DNA of 64,000 nt, taken from assembly GCA_001543015.1 (NCBI GenBank), contig LFLC01000025.1, positions 62,001-126,000 on the forward strand. The letters are read 5' to 3'. How positions within the stretch are numbered: position 1 is the first letter of the stretch; each line of letters opens with the position of its first letter. The notes below the pieces were generated by a model that was not told the DNA's origin, did not search any database, and saw only the letters and a program-made list of their open reading frames with translations. The translations under genes were made by a program, and so were the position numbers. Source of the DNA: Nitrosopumilus sp. LS_AOA (lineage in GTDB: Archaea > Thermoproteota > Nitrososphaeria > Nitrososphaerales > Nitrosopumilaceae). Of the stretch, positions 17,584-25,983 are shown one piece after another.

Positions 17584-18339
17584 ATGATTCTGATTAAATT
17601 AGGCGGTTCAATTATTACAAATAAAGAAAAACCACTTTCACCTAGACGAAAAACGATAGACAGTCTTACAAAAAGTTTGAAAAAAATTAGTGAGCCAACA
17701 ATAATTGTTCATGGTGGAGGTTCCTATGGACATTACTGGTCTGTAAAATATGACATGCATACAAAAGAAAAAAAATATGATCTTAGAGGTGTTGCAATAA
17801 TTAAAAATTCTATGATTGAGTTAAACAAAATCATTTTAGACTCTTTATTAAAAAATAAACTGTCTCCTTATTGTCTTCCACCAACTGATTTTATGTCAGG
17901 AAATAAACCAATTACAAAAAAAGTAAAAGAGATTGAAAAAATTGCAAAATCAGGCATGATTCCAGTAACATATGGTGATGCATTGTGGTTTGGTCAAAAT
18001 AAAACATACATCTTATCAGGGGACAAAATAATGACTCATCTTGCAAAAATTCTAAAACCAAGATTAACTATTTTTGCTCTAAATGAAGATGGGGTATATT
18101 CTGACCTAAAATCAAAAAAATTAATTTATGAATTAAAGGATGAACGTCCATCAATTTCAGAAAATAAAATGGATGTAACTGGTGGAATGACTAGAAAAAT
18201 TGAAGAAGCATCAAAAATTGCAAAAATGAGAATGAATGTATTTTTTGTAAATGGAAATAAACCAGACAGAATTGTAAAAGCAATTAAAAATAATAAATTT
18301 GATGGTACGTTGTTTAGAGGTAAAAAAAATGTCAGATGA
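17584..18339 (+). CDS. ipk: isopentenyl phosphate kinase
   Basis: IPK phosphorylates isopentenyl phosphate to IPP and marks the archaeal variant of the mevalonate pathway. It belongs to the amino acid kinase fold: MILIKLGGSIITNKEK binds ATP phosphates, IVHGGGSYGHYW carries the catalytic His expected of IPK, VTYGDALW and LSGDKIMTHLA bind substrate and nucleotide, and DVTGGMTRKIEEA closes the site. The 251 residues match the family. The last 11 bp overlap the start of the IDI-like gene. Confidence 0.95.
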   Translation: MILIKLGGSIITNKEKPLSPRRKTIDSLTKSLKKISEPTIIVHGGGSYGHYWSVKYDMHTKEKKYDLRGVAIIKNSMIELNKIILDSLLKNKLSPYCLPPTDFMSGNKPITKKVKEIEKIAKSGMIPVTYGDALWFGQNKTYILSGDKIMTHLAKILKPRLTIFALNEDGVYSDLKSKKLIYELKDERPSISENKMDVTGGMTRKIEEASKIAKMRMNVFFVNGNKPDRIVKAIKNNKFDGTLFRGKKNVR

Positions 18340-18979
18340 ATATGTAATTTTAGTTGATGAAAATGATATTCCAATTGGTACTGAGGAAAAAGTAAAGTGC
18401 CATTTACCAGATGGAAAATTACATAGAGCATTCACGGCTTTACTGTTTGATAAAAATGGTAGACTAGTACTCACTAGAAGAGCAAAAGAAAAAATGCTAT
18501 GGCCTGAAGACTGGGATGGGACATTTGCAAGTCATCCAAGAGAATCTGAAACATATGTTTCATCAGGTGAAAGAAGGATGCCTGAAGAATTAGGGATAGA
18601 GGGAGAATTAGATTATTTACACAAGTTTGAGTATCATGTACCTTACAAAAATGTGGGTTCTGAAAATGAAATTTGCGGAACATTAATTGGAGTAATTGAT
18701 GAATCAACAGAATTAAAAAAGATTGAAGGAGAAATTGATGAAGTTAAATGGATTTCTGCAATGGAATTATTATCAGAAATTAAAACAAATCCAAAAATTT
18801 ATTGTCCGTGGATGCTTATCGCATTAGAATTTTTAGATAAATCAGACAAATCCATGCTTGAAAAGTATGCAAATATCTTATCTACATGGATAAGTAGTGA
18901 AATTCATGCAGGGTTGTTAGAAGCAATCAAAACCCACATACCAGAAGACAAATGGAGATTAGTAAATGAAAAAAACTAA
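18329..18979 (+). CDS. type 1 isopentenyl-diphosphate isomerase-like Nudix protein lacking the catalytic Cys
   Basis: I choose the ATG at 18329 (MSDEYVILVDENDIP) instead of 18299; it overlaps ipk by 11 bp. Type 1 IDI interconverts IPP and DMAPP using a metal site and a Cys/Glu pair. The metal ligands of the family are present: His25 in KCHLPDG, His32 in KLHRAF, His69 in ASHP, and Glu112/Glu114 in SENEIC, the latter also being the catalytic Glu. The Cys expected at the position of E. coli Cys67 (VCGHP) is Ala here (FASHP). The operon context argues for an isoprenoid role, but isomerase activity needs testing. It is followed by, and overlaps, the prenyl synthase. Confidence 0.8.
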   Translation: MSDEYVILVDENDIPIGTEEKVKCHLPDGKLHRAFTALLFDKNGRLVLTRRAKEKMLWPEDWDGTFASHPRESETYVSSGERRMPEELGIEGELDYLHKFEYHVPYKNVGSENEICGTLIGVIDESTELKKIEGEIDEVKWISAMELLSEIKTNPKIYCPWMLIALEFLDKSDKSMLEKYANILSTWISSEIHAGLLEAIKTHIPEDKWRLVNEKN

Positions 18980-19946
18980 ACAAATAGAACAAAATGCAAA
19001 ACTCGTAAACAAGTATCTTAATTCAAAATTAAAAGGAAGTCCAAAAAAACTCTACGATGCTGCTGGACATTTAATAATTCATGGTGGAAAAAGATTAAGG
19101 CCATACATGGTAATTAGAAGTTGTCAAATAGTAGGTGGAAAAAGTTCCAATGCCATGAATGCTGCAAGTGCCGTAGAAATGGTTCATAATTTTAGTTTAG
19201 TTCATGATGATATAATGGATAATGATGAAATGCGTCATGGAGTGCCAACAGTGCATAAAAAATATGGAATGCCAATTGCAATTCTTGCAGGAGATGTTTT
19301 ATTTTCAAAAGCATTTCAAATAATTTCAGATTCAAAATTATCTCCGAATGCAACTTTACAACTTGTATCTAGACTTGCAAAAGCTTGTGTAGATATTTGT
19401 GAAGGTCAATTATTAGATGTGAAAATGGCAGAAGAGAAAAGAATCCCAACACAATCAGACTACATTACAATGATTGGTAAAAAAACGGCAGCATTATTTG
19501 ATGTGTCTTGTGCAATGGGTGCTATTTGTGCATCAAACAAATCTAAGGATGTTTCAAATCTATCAACATTTGGAAGAAATTTAGGAATTGCGTTTCAAAT
19601 TACAGATGATCTAATTGGAGTGATGGGAGATCCAAAAATCACTAAAAAACCAGTTGGTAATGATTTACGAGAAGGTAAAAAATCACTTCCTATTCTGATG
19701 GCAATAAAATTAGCAAAAAATAATGATAAAAAAATAATTTTAAAAGCATTCGGAAATTCAAAGATATCTAAAAAAGATCTGAATAAGGCAGTAGATGTGA
19801 TAAGATCTCTTGGAATTGAAGAAAGTGTAAGAAAACAGGCACTAAAATATGCCGAAAAGGCTGAAAAATCATTGGCAAAATACTCAGGTTCTGCTAAAGC
19901 AGAATTAATCACATTATTAGATTTTGTAGTTAAGAGAAGTGTGTAA
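18966..19946 (+). CDS. idsA: polyprenyl diphosphate synthase, probably geranylgeranyl/farnesyl type
   Basis: This trans-prenyltransferase condenses IPP with allylic diphosphates. The first Asp-rich motif is HDDIMDNDEMRHG (about residue 80) and the second is TDDLIGVMGDPK. GGKRLRPYMVIRSCQ binds IPP diphosphate. The residue five before the first Asp is Phe, which in the family favours C15-C20 products, so GGPP for the archaeal diether and tetraether lipids is likely. It overlaps the IDI-like gene by 14 bp and precedes GluRS. A second, different paralogue lies at 41168-42046. Confidence 0.9.
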   Translation: MKKTKQIEQNAKLVNKYLNSKLKGSPKKLYDAAGHLIIHGGKRLRPYMVIRSCQIVGGKSSNAMNAASAVEMVHNFSLVHDDIMDNDEMRHGVPTVHKKYGMPIAILAGDVLFSKAFQIISDSKLSPNATLQLVSRLAKACVDICEGQLLDVKMAEEKRIPTQSDYITMIGKKTAALFDVSCAMGAICASNKSKDVSNLSTFGRNLGIAFQITDDLIGVMGDPKITKKPVGNDLREGKKSLPILMAIKLAKNNDKKIILKAFGNSKISKKDLNKAVDVIRSLGIEESVRKQALKYAEKAEKSLAKYSGSAKAELITLLDFVVKRSV

Positions 19947-19965
19947 TTTTTACAGGTAAAATCAC

Positions 19966-21672
19966 ATGGATGAAAAACTAAAAAAAGAGATTAGAAAAAT
20001 GGCCCTTCAAAATGCTTTTGAGCATGGGGGCGAAACTAGAGATAAAATAATCTTAGGAAAAATTCTTGGAACAAAACCAGAATTTAGAACTAAAGTAAAA
20101 GAAATTGCAGAAGATATTTCAAAAATTGTTTCATCTGTTAATCAATTATCATTAGAAGAACAAAAAAAAGAGATTGATGAAAACTTTCCAGAATTATTAA
20201 TACCAAAAGAAAAAATTATAGAACGAGAAGGACTTCCAGAATTAAAAGATGCGATTCAAGGAAAGGTCATTACAAGATTTCCCCCTGAACCAAATGGTTA
20301 TCCACATATCGGACATGCAAAAGCTGCAATCATCAATTCAGAATATGCAAAAATGTATGGTGGGAAATTTATTCTAAGAATGGATGATACAAATCCTGAA
20401 GCAGAAAGAATGGAATATCACGCAGCCATCAAAGTAGGATTAGAATGGTTAGGAATTGAATTTGATACAGTAAAAAGTACTTCAGACGATATGGAATTAT
20501 TTTATGAAAAAGCAATAGAATTAATCAATTCTGGAAAAGCATACATTTGCACTTGCAAAAGAGAGAACATTAGTAAAAACAGAAGAGAAAGAAAAGAATG
20601 TAAATGCAGTAAAGGTGATATTGAAAAAAATAATAAAAATTGGGAAAAAATGCAAGCGAAATTTAAACCAGGAGATGCAATCGTAAGATTCCGTGGAGAT
20701 ATGAAAGCAGACAACGCAGTAATGCGAGATCCAGTATTACTCAGAATTATTGAAGGTAAACACTACACTTTAGGCGAAAAATATAGAATTTGGCCAAGTT
20801 ATGATTTTGCAGTTGCATTAGAGGACAGTATTGATGGAGTAACTCATGCTTTTCGTTCAAAAGAATTTGAATTAAGAGAAGAGCTAATTGGTGCGATTTT
20901 AGATGCCCTAGACATGAGAAAGCCATATCAGGGATTTTTCTCAAGACTAGAATTCAAAGGAATGCCAATTTCAAAAAGAATCATCAGACCATTAATTGAA
21001 GAAGGTAAAGTTACATGGTATGATGACCCCAGATTACCAACTCTGGAGGCTCTAAGAAGAAGAGGGATCAAGCCTGAGGCGATAAGAAAATTTATCATGT
21101 CATTGGGATTAACTAAAGCAAATACACTAGCACCATTTGATGCACTTGAGGCATTTAACAGGAAATTTGTTGATCCTACCAGTATTAGATTATTCATGGT
21201 AAGTAATGCAAAAAAATTAACAGTAAGAAACTTGCCAATGACATCAGTAGAAATTTCAAATCATCCAGTCAATGATATGGGAAAAAGAAAAATCGAAGTT
21301 GATGGAAATTTTTTCATTCCCGGAGAAGATACACAAGACATCAAAGAAGGAATGCAAATTAGATTATTAGGATTAGGCAATATCTCCATTACAAAAAGTG
21401 GTATAGAACTTGAAGGAGAATTTATTGAAGGAGAACCAACAAACATTCCAAAAATTCAATGGGTCTCCCAGAAAACAGCACATCAAATTAAAATGATCAT
21501 ACCCAAAGCATTATTCATTGGTGATAAATTCAATGAAAATAGTTTAGAAGAATTAGATGTTTATACAGAACCACATTATCTACAATTAAAAGAAGGGGAT
21601 GAAATTCAATTTGTTAGATTTGGATATTGTAGAAAAGATTCTCAAAATCAAGCTATTTTTACACACAAGTGA
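19966..21672 (+). CDS. gltX: glutamyl-tRNA synthetase, archaeal/eukaryotic type
   Basis: It charges tRNA-Glu. About 100 residues of helical N-terminal extension precede the class I site TRFPPEPNGYPHIGHAKAAI (HIGH), and the KMSKS equivalent is MPISKRIIRPL. A Cys-rich insertion, CTCKRENISKNRRERKECKC, may bind zinc. The C-terminal beta-barrel anticodon domain begins near LFMVSNAKKLTVRNLPM. The length of 568 is normal. It must charge the intron-containing tRNA-Glu found at 41060. The FAH-family gene starts 6 bp after its stop. Confidence 0.96.
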   Translation: MDEKLKKEIRKMALQNAFEHGGETRDKIILGKILGTKPEFRTKVKEIAEDISKIVSSVNQLSLEEQKKEIDENFPELLIPKEKIIEREGLPELKDAIQGKVITRFPPEPNGYPHIGHAKAAIINSEYAKMYGGKFILRMDDTNPEAERMEYHAAIKVGLEWLGIEFDTVKSTSDDMELFYEKAIELINSGKAYICTCKRENISKNRRERKECKCSKGDIEKNNKNWEKMQAKFKPGDAIVRFRGDMKADNAVMRDPVLLRIIEGKHYTLGEKYRIWPSYDFAVALEDSIDGVTHAFRSKEFELREELIGAILDALDMRKPYQGFFSRLEFKGMPISKRIIRPLIEEGKVTWYDDPRLPTLEALRRRGIKPEAIRKFIMSLGLTKANTLAPFDALEAFNRKFVDPTSIRLFMVSNAKKLTVRNLPMTSVEISNHPVNDMGKRKIEVDGNFFIPGEDTQDIKEGMQIRLLGLGNISITKSGIELEGEFIEGEPTNIPKIQWVSQKTAHQIKMIIPKALFIGDKFNENSLEELDVYTEPHYLQLKEGDEIQFVRFGYCRKDSQNQAIFTHK

Positions 21673-21678
21673 GAAAAA

Positions 21679-22548
21679 ATGAAAATAGCACGAATACTTT
21701 ATGGTGATAAGGAAACATACGGTTTCATAAAAGGTGAAAAGATTGCTACAAAAGATGAAATTACTTATCTAACTGGAATTCCAATTCCACAAAATGTAAA
21801 AGATTTTCTTTTTGATGGATGGTATGATGAAATTAAAGACAAGATAAATGATTTATCATACAAGGAGGATATTTCAAAATACAAATTATTGTCACCGATT
21901 CCAAATCCAAATAAAATTATTTGTTTAGCTTTTAATTATGTGGATCATGCTAAAGAACAAGGATTACAAGCACCAGAAGATCCTTCAATTGTAATTAAAC
22001 CTAGAACTACATTAAATGGCACAAAATCAGATATTGTATGCCCAGATTTTGTTACACAGTTAGATTATGAAGTAGAATTAGCCATAATAATTGGTAAAAA
22101 CTGTAAAAATGTGGATATTGATGAGGCATCAGATGCAATATTTGGATACATGGTATTCAATGATGTTTCAGCAAGAGATATTCAATTCAAAGATAAGCAA
22201 TTTACAAGAGGAAAAAGTTTTGATTCATTTGCTCCATGTGGACCATGGATTACAACTAAAGATGAAATTAAAGATGCTCAAAATTTAAAATTAACAACAA
22301 AAATTAATGGAGAATTAAGACAAAATTCATCTACAAATAACATGTTTATTAAAATTCCAGAAATCATTTCAAAAATTTCAAAAGTTATGACTTTAGAAAA
22401 AGGTGATATAATTTCTACAGGAACTCCAGCAGGAGTAATGCTGAATAAACCAAATGCAGTATTTCTAAAAGACGGGGATAAAGTTGAGATGGAAATAGAA
22501 AATCTTGGGATTTTAACTAATACAATAAAATTTGTGAAATCAGATTAA
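21679..22548 (+). CDS. fumarylacetoacetate hydrolase family protein
   Basis: The FAH fold acts on 2-oxo or acylpyruvate-type acids, as hydrolase, decarboxylase or isomerase. An N-terminal 70 residues are followed by the catalytic domain: KIICLAFNYVDHAKEQG, PSIVIKPRTTLNGTKSDIV, DYEVELAIIIGKNCKNV (metal Glu residues), YMVFNDVSARDIQ and KGDIISTGTPAGVM. The length of 289 and the FNDVSARD motif fit the acylpyruvase/oxaloacetate decarboxylase group. It sits at the end of the rpo10-gltX run; the substrate cannot be fixed. Its stop overlaps the convergent acetyltransferase by 4 bp. Confidence 0.87.
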   Translation: MKIARILYGDKETYGFIKGEKIATKDEITYLTGIPIPQNVKDFLFDGWYDEIKDKINDLSYKEDISKYKLLSPIPNPNKIICLAFNYVDHAKEQGLQAPEDPSIVIKPRTTLNGTKSDIVCPDFVTQLDYEVELAIIIGKNCKNVDIDEASDAIFGYMVFNDVSARDIQFKDKQFTRGKSFDSFAPCGPWITTKDEIKDAQNLKLTTKINGELRQNSSTNNMFIKIPEIISKISKVMTLEKGDIISTGTPAGVMLNKPNAVFLKDGDKVEMEIENLGILTNTIKFVKSD

Positions 22549-23330
22549 GACAAAGTTTTTTTCATTAAATGAAATGAAATTTTATGTTCTAGTGAATTAA
22601 AAATTGATAATTTTTCTTTAGTTAGAATTTGTATCCGTTCATATTTATTTTCTATAGCATAATTTTGTAAATAAGAAATTATTTGTGATGAAGAGTTTTG
22701 TGAACCGGAAAATAATGTTACAATCAGAGTTTTGTCAAAATGCTCGGAATCAGTTAGAATTGCAATAGAAATTTTTCCGTCTATATTTGATTTGATGATT
22801 TTGTCATTCTCATAAAATGAGTGCAATATAGAGTCATCAATTGGAAGCCACCTCCAAGATTTAACATAATGAGAATATTTTTGAATATTTAGAGAATTTT
22901 CAAAAGAAACATTATGATTTGAATTTTTTTGAGGTAAAAGAGAATAGAAACTCCAGGTTTGTGAAATGGAATAATCAAGTGAAATGGCCATCAAAAGTGA
23001 TGATGAATTTTCTATATCAATTAACATGAAAGAAAATTGGATATCTTTTTGTTGTCCTATTGATTCAGCAAATTTTACTAATTTAGATGCAATTTTTTGT
23101 CTACGAAAAACTGGATCAATTCTGATTCCTTCAATCCATAATTGACCAGTAGAAAAAAAAGCATGACAAATTCCGATTGGGGATTGCTTTTCAAATAATA
23201 ACAGATTTCCTTCAGATAACCAGTGATCCCAAACTTGTTCTATATAATCACCCCAAGAAAAAGTATCTTTACAAAATTTTAAAATTGGGATTTTATCTGC
23301 AATATTTGCTTCTCTAATCATCGTATACAT
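22545..23330 (-). CDS. GNAT-fold N-acetyltransferase
   Basis: The first 110 residues look like a GNAT domain: MIREANIADKIPILKFCKDT at the start, LWIEGIRIDPVFRRQKIASK as the acetyl-CoA loop (RRQKIASKL resembles RxxGIGxxL), and an N-terminal strand pattern. The remaining 140 residues show weaker similarity to a second GNAT-like half. Two ATGs occur (23330 and 23321). The substrate is unknown. The start is only about 32 bp from the divergent Rieske gene, so the two promoters must overlap. Confidence 0.72.
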   Translation of the reverse strand: MYTMIREANIADKIPILKFCKDTFSWGDYIEQVWDHWLSEGNLLLFEKQSPIGICHAFFSTGQLWIEGIRIDPVFRRQKIASKLVKFAESIGQQKDIQFSFMLIDIENSSSLLMAISLDYSISQTWSFYSLLPQKNSNHNVSFENSLNIQKYSHYVKSWRWLPIDDSILHSFYENDKIIKSNIDGKISIAILTDSEHFDKTLIVTLFSGSQNSSSQIISYLQNYAIENKYERIQILTKEKLSIFNSLEHKISFHLMKKTLS

Positions 23331-23362
23331 AAAAATAAAAGAAATGATTAGATAAAACTACA

Positions 23363-23671
23363 ATGGGTAAAATCATAGTAGGAAAAACAACAGATATTCC
23401 TCCTGGAAAAATGATCAAAGTATCAATTGATGGAAGAGATATTTTGGTTGCAAATATTGATAATAATTTTTGTGCTACTGATGATTCTTGTACTCACTCA
23501 GGTTCTAGTTTATCTGAAGGGAAATTAGATGGTTGTGTGATTACATGTGGTTGGCATGCAGCTCAATTTGATTGTAAAACTGGAAAACTAGTTAAATTCC
23601 CAGTAAAAATTAGAGATTTAACATCATATAATGTTACAGTAGAATCTGAAAATATTTTTGTAGAGATGTAA
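23363..23671 (+). CDS. Rieske [2Fe-2S] ferredoxin-like protein
   Basis: A 102-residue soluble Rieske protein. The cluster ligands are CTHSG (C-x-H) and CGWHAAQF (C-x2-H), separated by about 19 residues. There is no signal peptide or membrane anchor, and it lacks the disulfide Cys pattern of bc1-type Rieske proteins, so it resembles NirD/BphF-type electron carriers. Its partner is not evident; neighbours are a GNAT and a UPF0147 gene. Confidence 0.9.
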   Translation: MGKIIVGKTTDIPPGKMIKVSIDGRDILVANIDNNFCATDDSCTHSGSSLSEGKLDGCVITCGWHAAQFDCKTGKLVKFPVKIRDLTSYNVTVESENIFVEM

Positions 23672-23705
23672 CTATATACTTCTAATTTTTATGAAATATG
23701 TAAAA

Positions 23706-23975
23706 ATGGTTGATGACGCACAAAATCAAGAATCTATGAAGGGGGCAATTGATACATTGAATCAAATTACTTCTAGTAATTCCACTCCAAAGACAATAAA
23801 AAAATCACTTATAGATTTAGTTGCAGAATTGAATAATACGGAATATTCATTATCAGTTAGAGCCGCAAATACAATCAGTCTTCTTGATGATGTAACACAA
23901 GATCCTAACATGCCATCATATGTTAGAACACAATTATGGCAAGCAGTTTCAAAATTAGAAAGTATAAGAGAATAA
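23706..23975 (+). CDS. UPF0147 family protein
   Basis: A small helical archaeal protein of unknown role. I choose ATG at 23706 (MVDDAQNQESMKGAIDTLNQ) rather than 23691, because a TATA-like CTATATACT lies about 30 bp upstream. TPKTIKKSLIDLVAELNN, LSVRAANTISLLDDV and MPSYVRTQLWQAVSKLESI match the conserved UPF0147 pattern, including the QDPNMPSYVRT stretch. It is probably an all-alpha protein in the cytosol. Confidence 0.85.
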   Translation: MVDDAQNQESMKGAIDTLNQITSSNSTPKTIKKSLIDLVAELNNTEYSLSVRAANTISLLDDVTQDPNMPSYVRTQLWQAVSKLESIRE

Positions 23976-24000
23976 ATCCTCGATAGGAAAAGTAAAACTA

Positions 24001-24762
24001 TTGAAAATTGAAGAATATCTAAAAACACTTCCAGAAAATTTACTTAGTGGGGAAGATGTTCAATTATCAGATAAATCTTTTAGAGAAATTTTTAAATTAA
24101 TAGATTTAGGTGAAAATGATATTTTTTATCATCTTGGTTGCAATGATGAAAAAGGAATAGAAATTGCAATTAGTGAATTCAAAGTTAAAAAAGCAATTGG
24201 AATTGATAAGAATTCTGAAAAAATCAAAAATGGAAAAAAAAATCTTGATCAAAAAAATATTGATGGACAATTAATTTGTGAAAATATAAGAGAATCAAAT
24301 ATTACAGAAGCTACAGTAATTTTATTTTGGTTTACAGATGAAAACATAATTGAGAAAATGTTTGAAAAATTTGAAAAATTGAAAGTAGGAACAAAAATTA
24401 TTACAATTTGGAGTCCATTACCAGATTGTCTTCCAGATAAAGTAGATTTTCCATATATTAGTAACAAAGTACCATTCAAAAAAGCTCAAAATTTGCAGGA
24501 TCAATTACTGGCAATATTTGGTGTAAAATGTGTAGATTTTGTAACAGCGTGGGAATTTGCTGAAAGATATACAAAAGCAATTGGGTCACCAGAAATTAAA
24601 AATGATAGATTTTTGACAATCATACAAACTTTGATGATTTGGATTAATGCAAAAAAATTAGGAGTTGTGTGTGGAGATGAAATTCCAGAATCAATTCAGA
24701 CATATATCAAAATCATGAAAATGAATTTTGATATTGATTTTGAATATATGTTAAAAGAATAG
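24001..24762 (+). CDS. SAM-dependent methyltransferase-like protein
   Basis: It starts with TTG and has 253 residues. DIFYHLGCNDEKGIEIAISE with AIGIDKNSEKIKNGKKNL looks like motifs I and II of a Rossmann methyltransferase (here LGCNDEKG in place of the usual GxGxG), and TEATVILFWFTDENIIEKMF like the strand beta4 region. The glycine loop is degenerate, so SAM binding is likely but not certain. The C-terminal 90 residues are helical with no family I recognise. It stands alone between short unknown genes. Confidence 0.6.
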   Translation: MKIEEYLKTLPENLLSGEDVQLSDKSFREIFKLIDLGENDIFYHLGCNDEKGIEIAISEFKVKKAIGIDKNSEKIKNGKKNLDQKNIDGQLICENIRESNITEATVILFWFTDENIIEKMFEKFEKLKVGTKIITIWSPLPDCLPDKVDFPYISNKVPFKKAQNLQDQLLAIFGVKCVDFVTAWEFAERYTKAIGSPEIKNDRFLTIIQTLMIWINAKKLGVVCGDEIPESIQTYIKIMKMNFDIDFEYMLKE

Positions 24763-24802
24763 TCTGTGTAATCCTTTTATTTTGTTTTGATATTATCAAA
24801 AT

Positions 24803-25150
24803 ATGGATGAAAGAGTTCACATCAATGTTTCAACTGTAGATTATGATAAAACAAGTAAAGTGATGATTCAGCAATTATCACTTTTAGAGGAAATGGTCCA
24901 TAGTGAAGATAGTTTTGTTTTGACAGATTCGGAATTTGCATTTGGATGGCATTTTTTCGTATTAAGTGTGAATATATCACTAATTCAAAAATTAGTTGAA
25001 ATGATTGGTCCAGATTTTAAGAAATTAAAGGGAAAAACCATAGAAAAAAAATTTCTAACATGGTTAACAAATCACATAGAAGGAAAATCGCCTAGATTCA
25101 AAATTGCCATTAAAGAAGAGATGGAATCAAGTAAATTTGGAATTTTCTAA
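24803..25150 (+). CDS. hypothetical protein, 115 residues
   Basis: I do not recognise the family. The protein is soluble, predicted mostly helical, with an aromatic stretch DSEFAFGWHFFVLSVNISLI and a basic C-terminal half (KFLTWLTNHIEGKSPRFKIA). It has no Cys and no membrane helix. The ATG at 24803 lies about 28 bp after an AT-rich TTTATTTTG element. It is followed by another unknown gene after about 100 bp. Confidence 0.6.
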   Translation: MDERVHINVSTVDYDKTSKVMIQQLSLLEEMVHSEDSFVLTDSEFAFGWHFFVLSVNISLIQKLVEMIGPDFKKLKGKTIEKKFLTWLTNHIEGKSPRFKIAIKEEMESSKFGIF

Positions 25151-25246
25151 ATTTTCTGTAAAAAAAAGAATGAATTTTCTTGTTTGAAAATAGGTCAATT
25201 CTATCATCGGTGTAATATTTTTTAAGGGTATAAAATTTGTAAAACT

Positions 25247-25636
25247 ATGGATGATTATAGAGGATTTTTAGAAGTATTAATGATATCAAATAAAAAAGTT
25301 CGATTTGGAGCTATTTGTAATTTAGAAGGAGAATTATTATTTCAAAAACGTCGTGAAGATATTAGAACGTTATTTTCTTTAGATGAAACAAAAGAGCAAC
25401 TTAGCAGTACAATAAAATCTTGGAAATCTAGATCAGAAATAAAAGAAAAAATTGGAAAACCATTGTATTCGATCACATCTTATGAGAAAATTAAAAGAAT
25501 GACAATACCAATTGACGGTGAACATCTACTCTTTCTCAGTATAGATAATAGTGAAAATGAAGTTGAAAAATTCAAAAATATTAGCATTAAAAATATTTCA
25601 GCATTATTAGAAAATGATCCTACAAAATCTGCATGA
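25247..25636 (+). CDS. hypothetical roadblock/profilin-like small protein
   Basis: The 129-residue protein reads VRFGAICNLEGELLFQKRRE, a helix-rich middle, then IKRMTIPIDGEHLLFLSIDN and a helical end. The alternation of a strand pair (AICNLEGELLF), helices and a second strand pair resembles a profilin/roadblock-like fold, but this is a weak shape argument. It may belong to a family limited to this phylum. No catalytic residues are evident. It is followed by tRNA-His on the other strand. Confidence 0.6.
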   Translation: MDDYRGFLEVLMISNKKVRFGAICNLEGELLFQKRREDIRTLFSLDETKEQLSSTIKSWKSRSEIKEKIGKPLYSITSYEKIKRMTIPIDGEHLLFLSIDNSENEVEKFKNISIKNISALLENDPTKSA

Positions 25637-25672
25637 AATTAAAATTAATTTTGTGAAAACATAAAAAATAAA

Positions 25673-25745
25673 GGCCCTCGAGGGGAATCGAACTCCTGTC
25701 CGAGGATCCACAATCCTCTATACTAGCCACTGTACTACGAGGGCC
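25673..25745 (-). tRNA. tRNA-His (anticodon GTG)
   Basis: On the minus strand the anticodon arm is GAGGA TTGTGGA TCCTC, giving GTG. The acceptor GCCCTCG pairs with CGAGGGC, and an extra G at -1 faces C73, the identity pair of histidine tRNAs. The T-arm AGGAG TTCGATT CCCCT has an A-C mismatch at 52-62. No intron and no encoded CCA are seen. Confidence 0.94.
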
Positions 25746-25839
25746 ACAAAATAGGAAAATCAAGTATCCTGTAATAATCTTTGAGTTCTAGATTGAAATT
25801 ATACTGTAGATTTATTATTGACTAAAGAGAATTAACCAT

Positions 25840-25920
25840 ATGAGATTATGGTGGATTGCAATGGGGATAACAATTACTCTAGCATATATTGGTGCAGTCT
25901 ATTTGATGCCATTCAAGTAA
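25840..25920 (+). CDS. 26-residue single-helix membrane peptide (candidate small protein)
   Basis: The ORF from ATG 25840 to TAA 25920 encodes MRLWWIAMGITITLAYIGAV then YLMPFK. It has a basic start, a central run of about 18 hydrophobic residues and a basic end, as a small membrane protein would. GATTTATTATTG at about 25809-25820 is a TATA-like box 25-28 bp before the ATG, matching the leaderless pattern seen elsewhere in the window. No known family; it is too short for the track. Confidence 0.4.
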   Translation: MRLWWIAMGITITLAYIGAVYLMPFK

Positions 25921-25983
25921 TATCGTTAATTTCTGAATAATTTTTACAACATATCTGAACGATCGCTTTAAATTTGTTGAATT

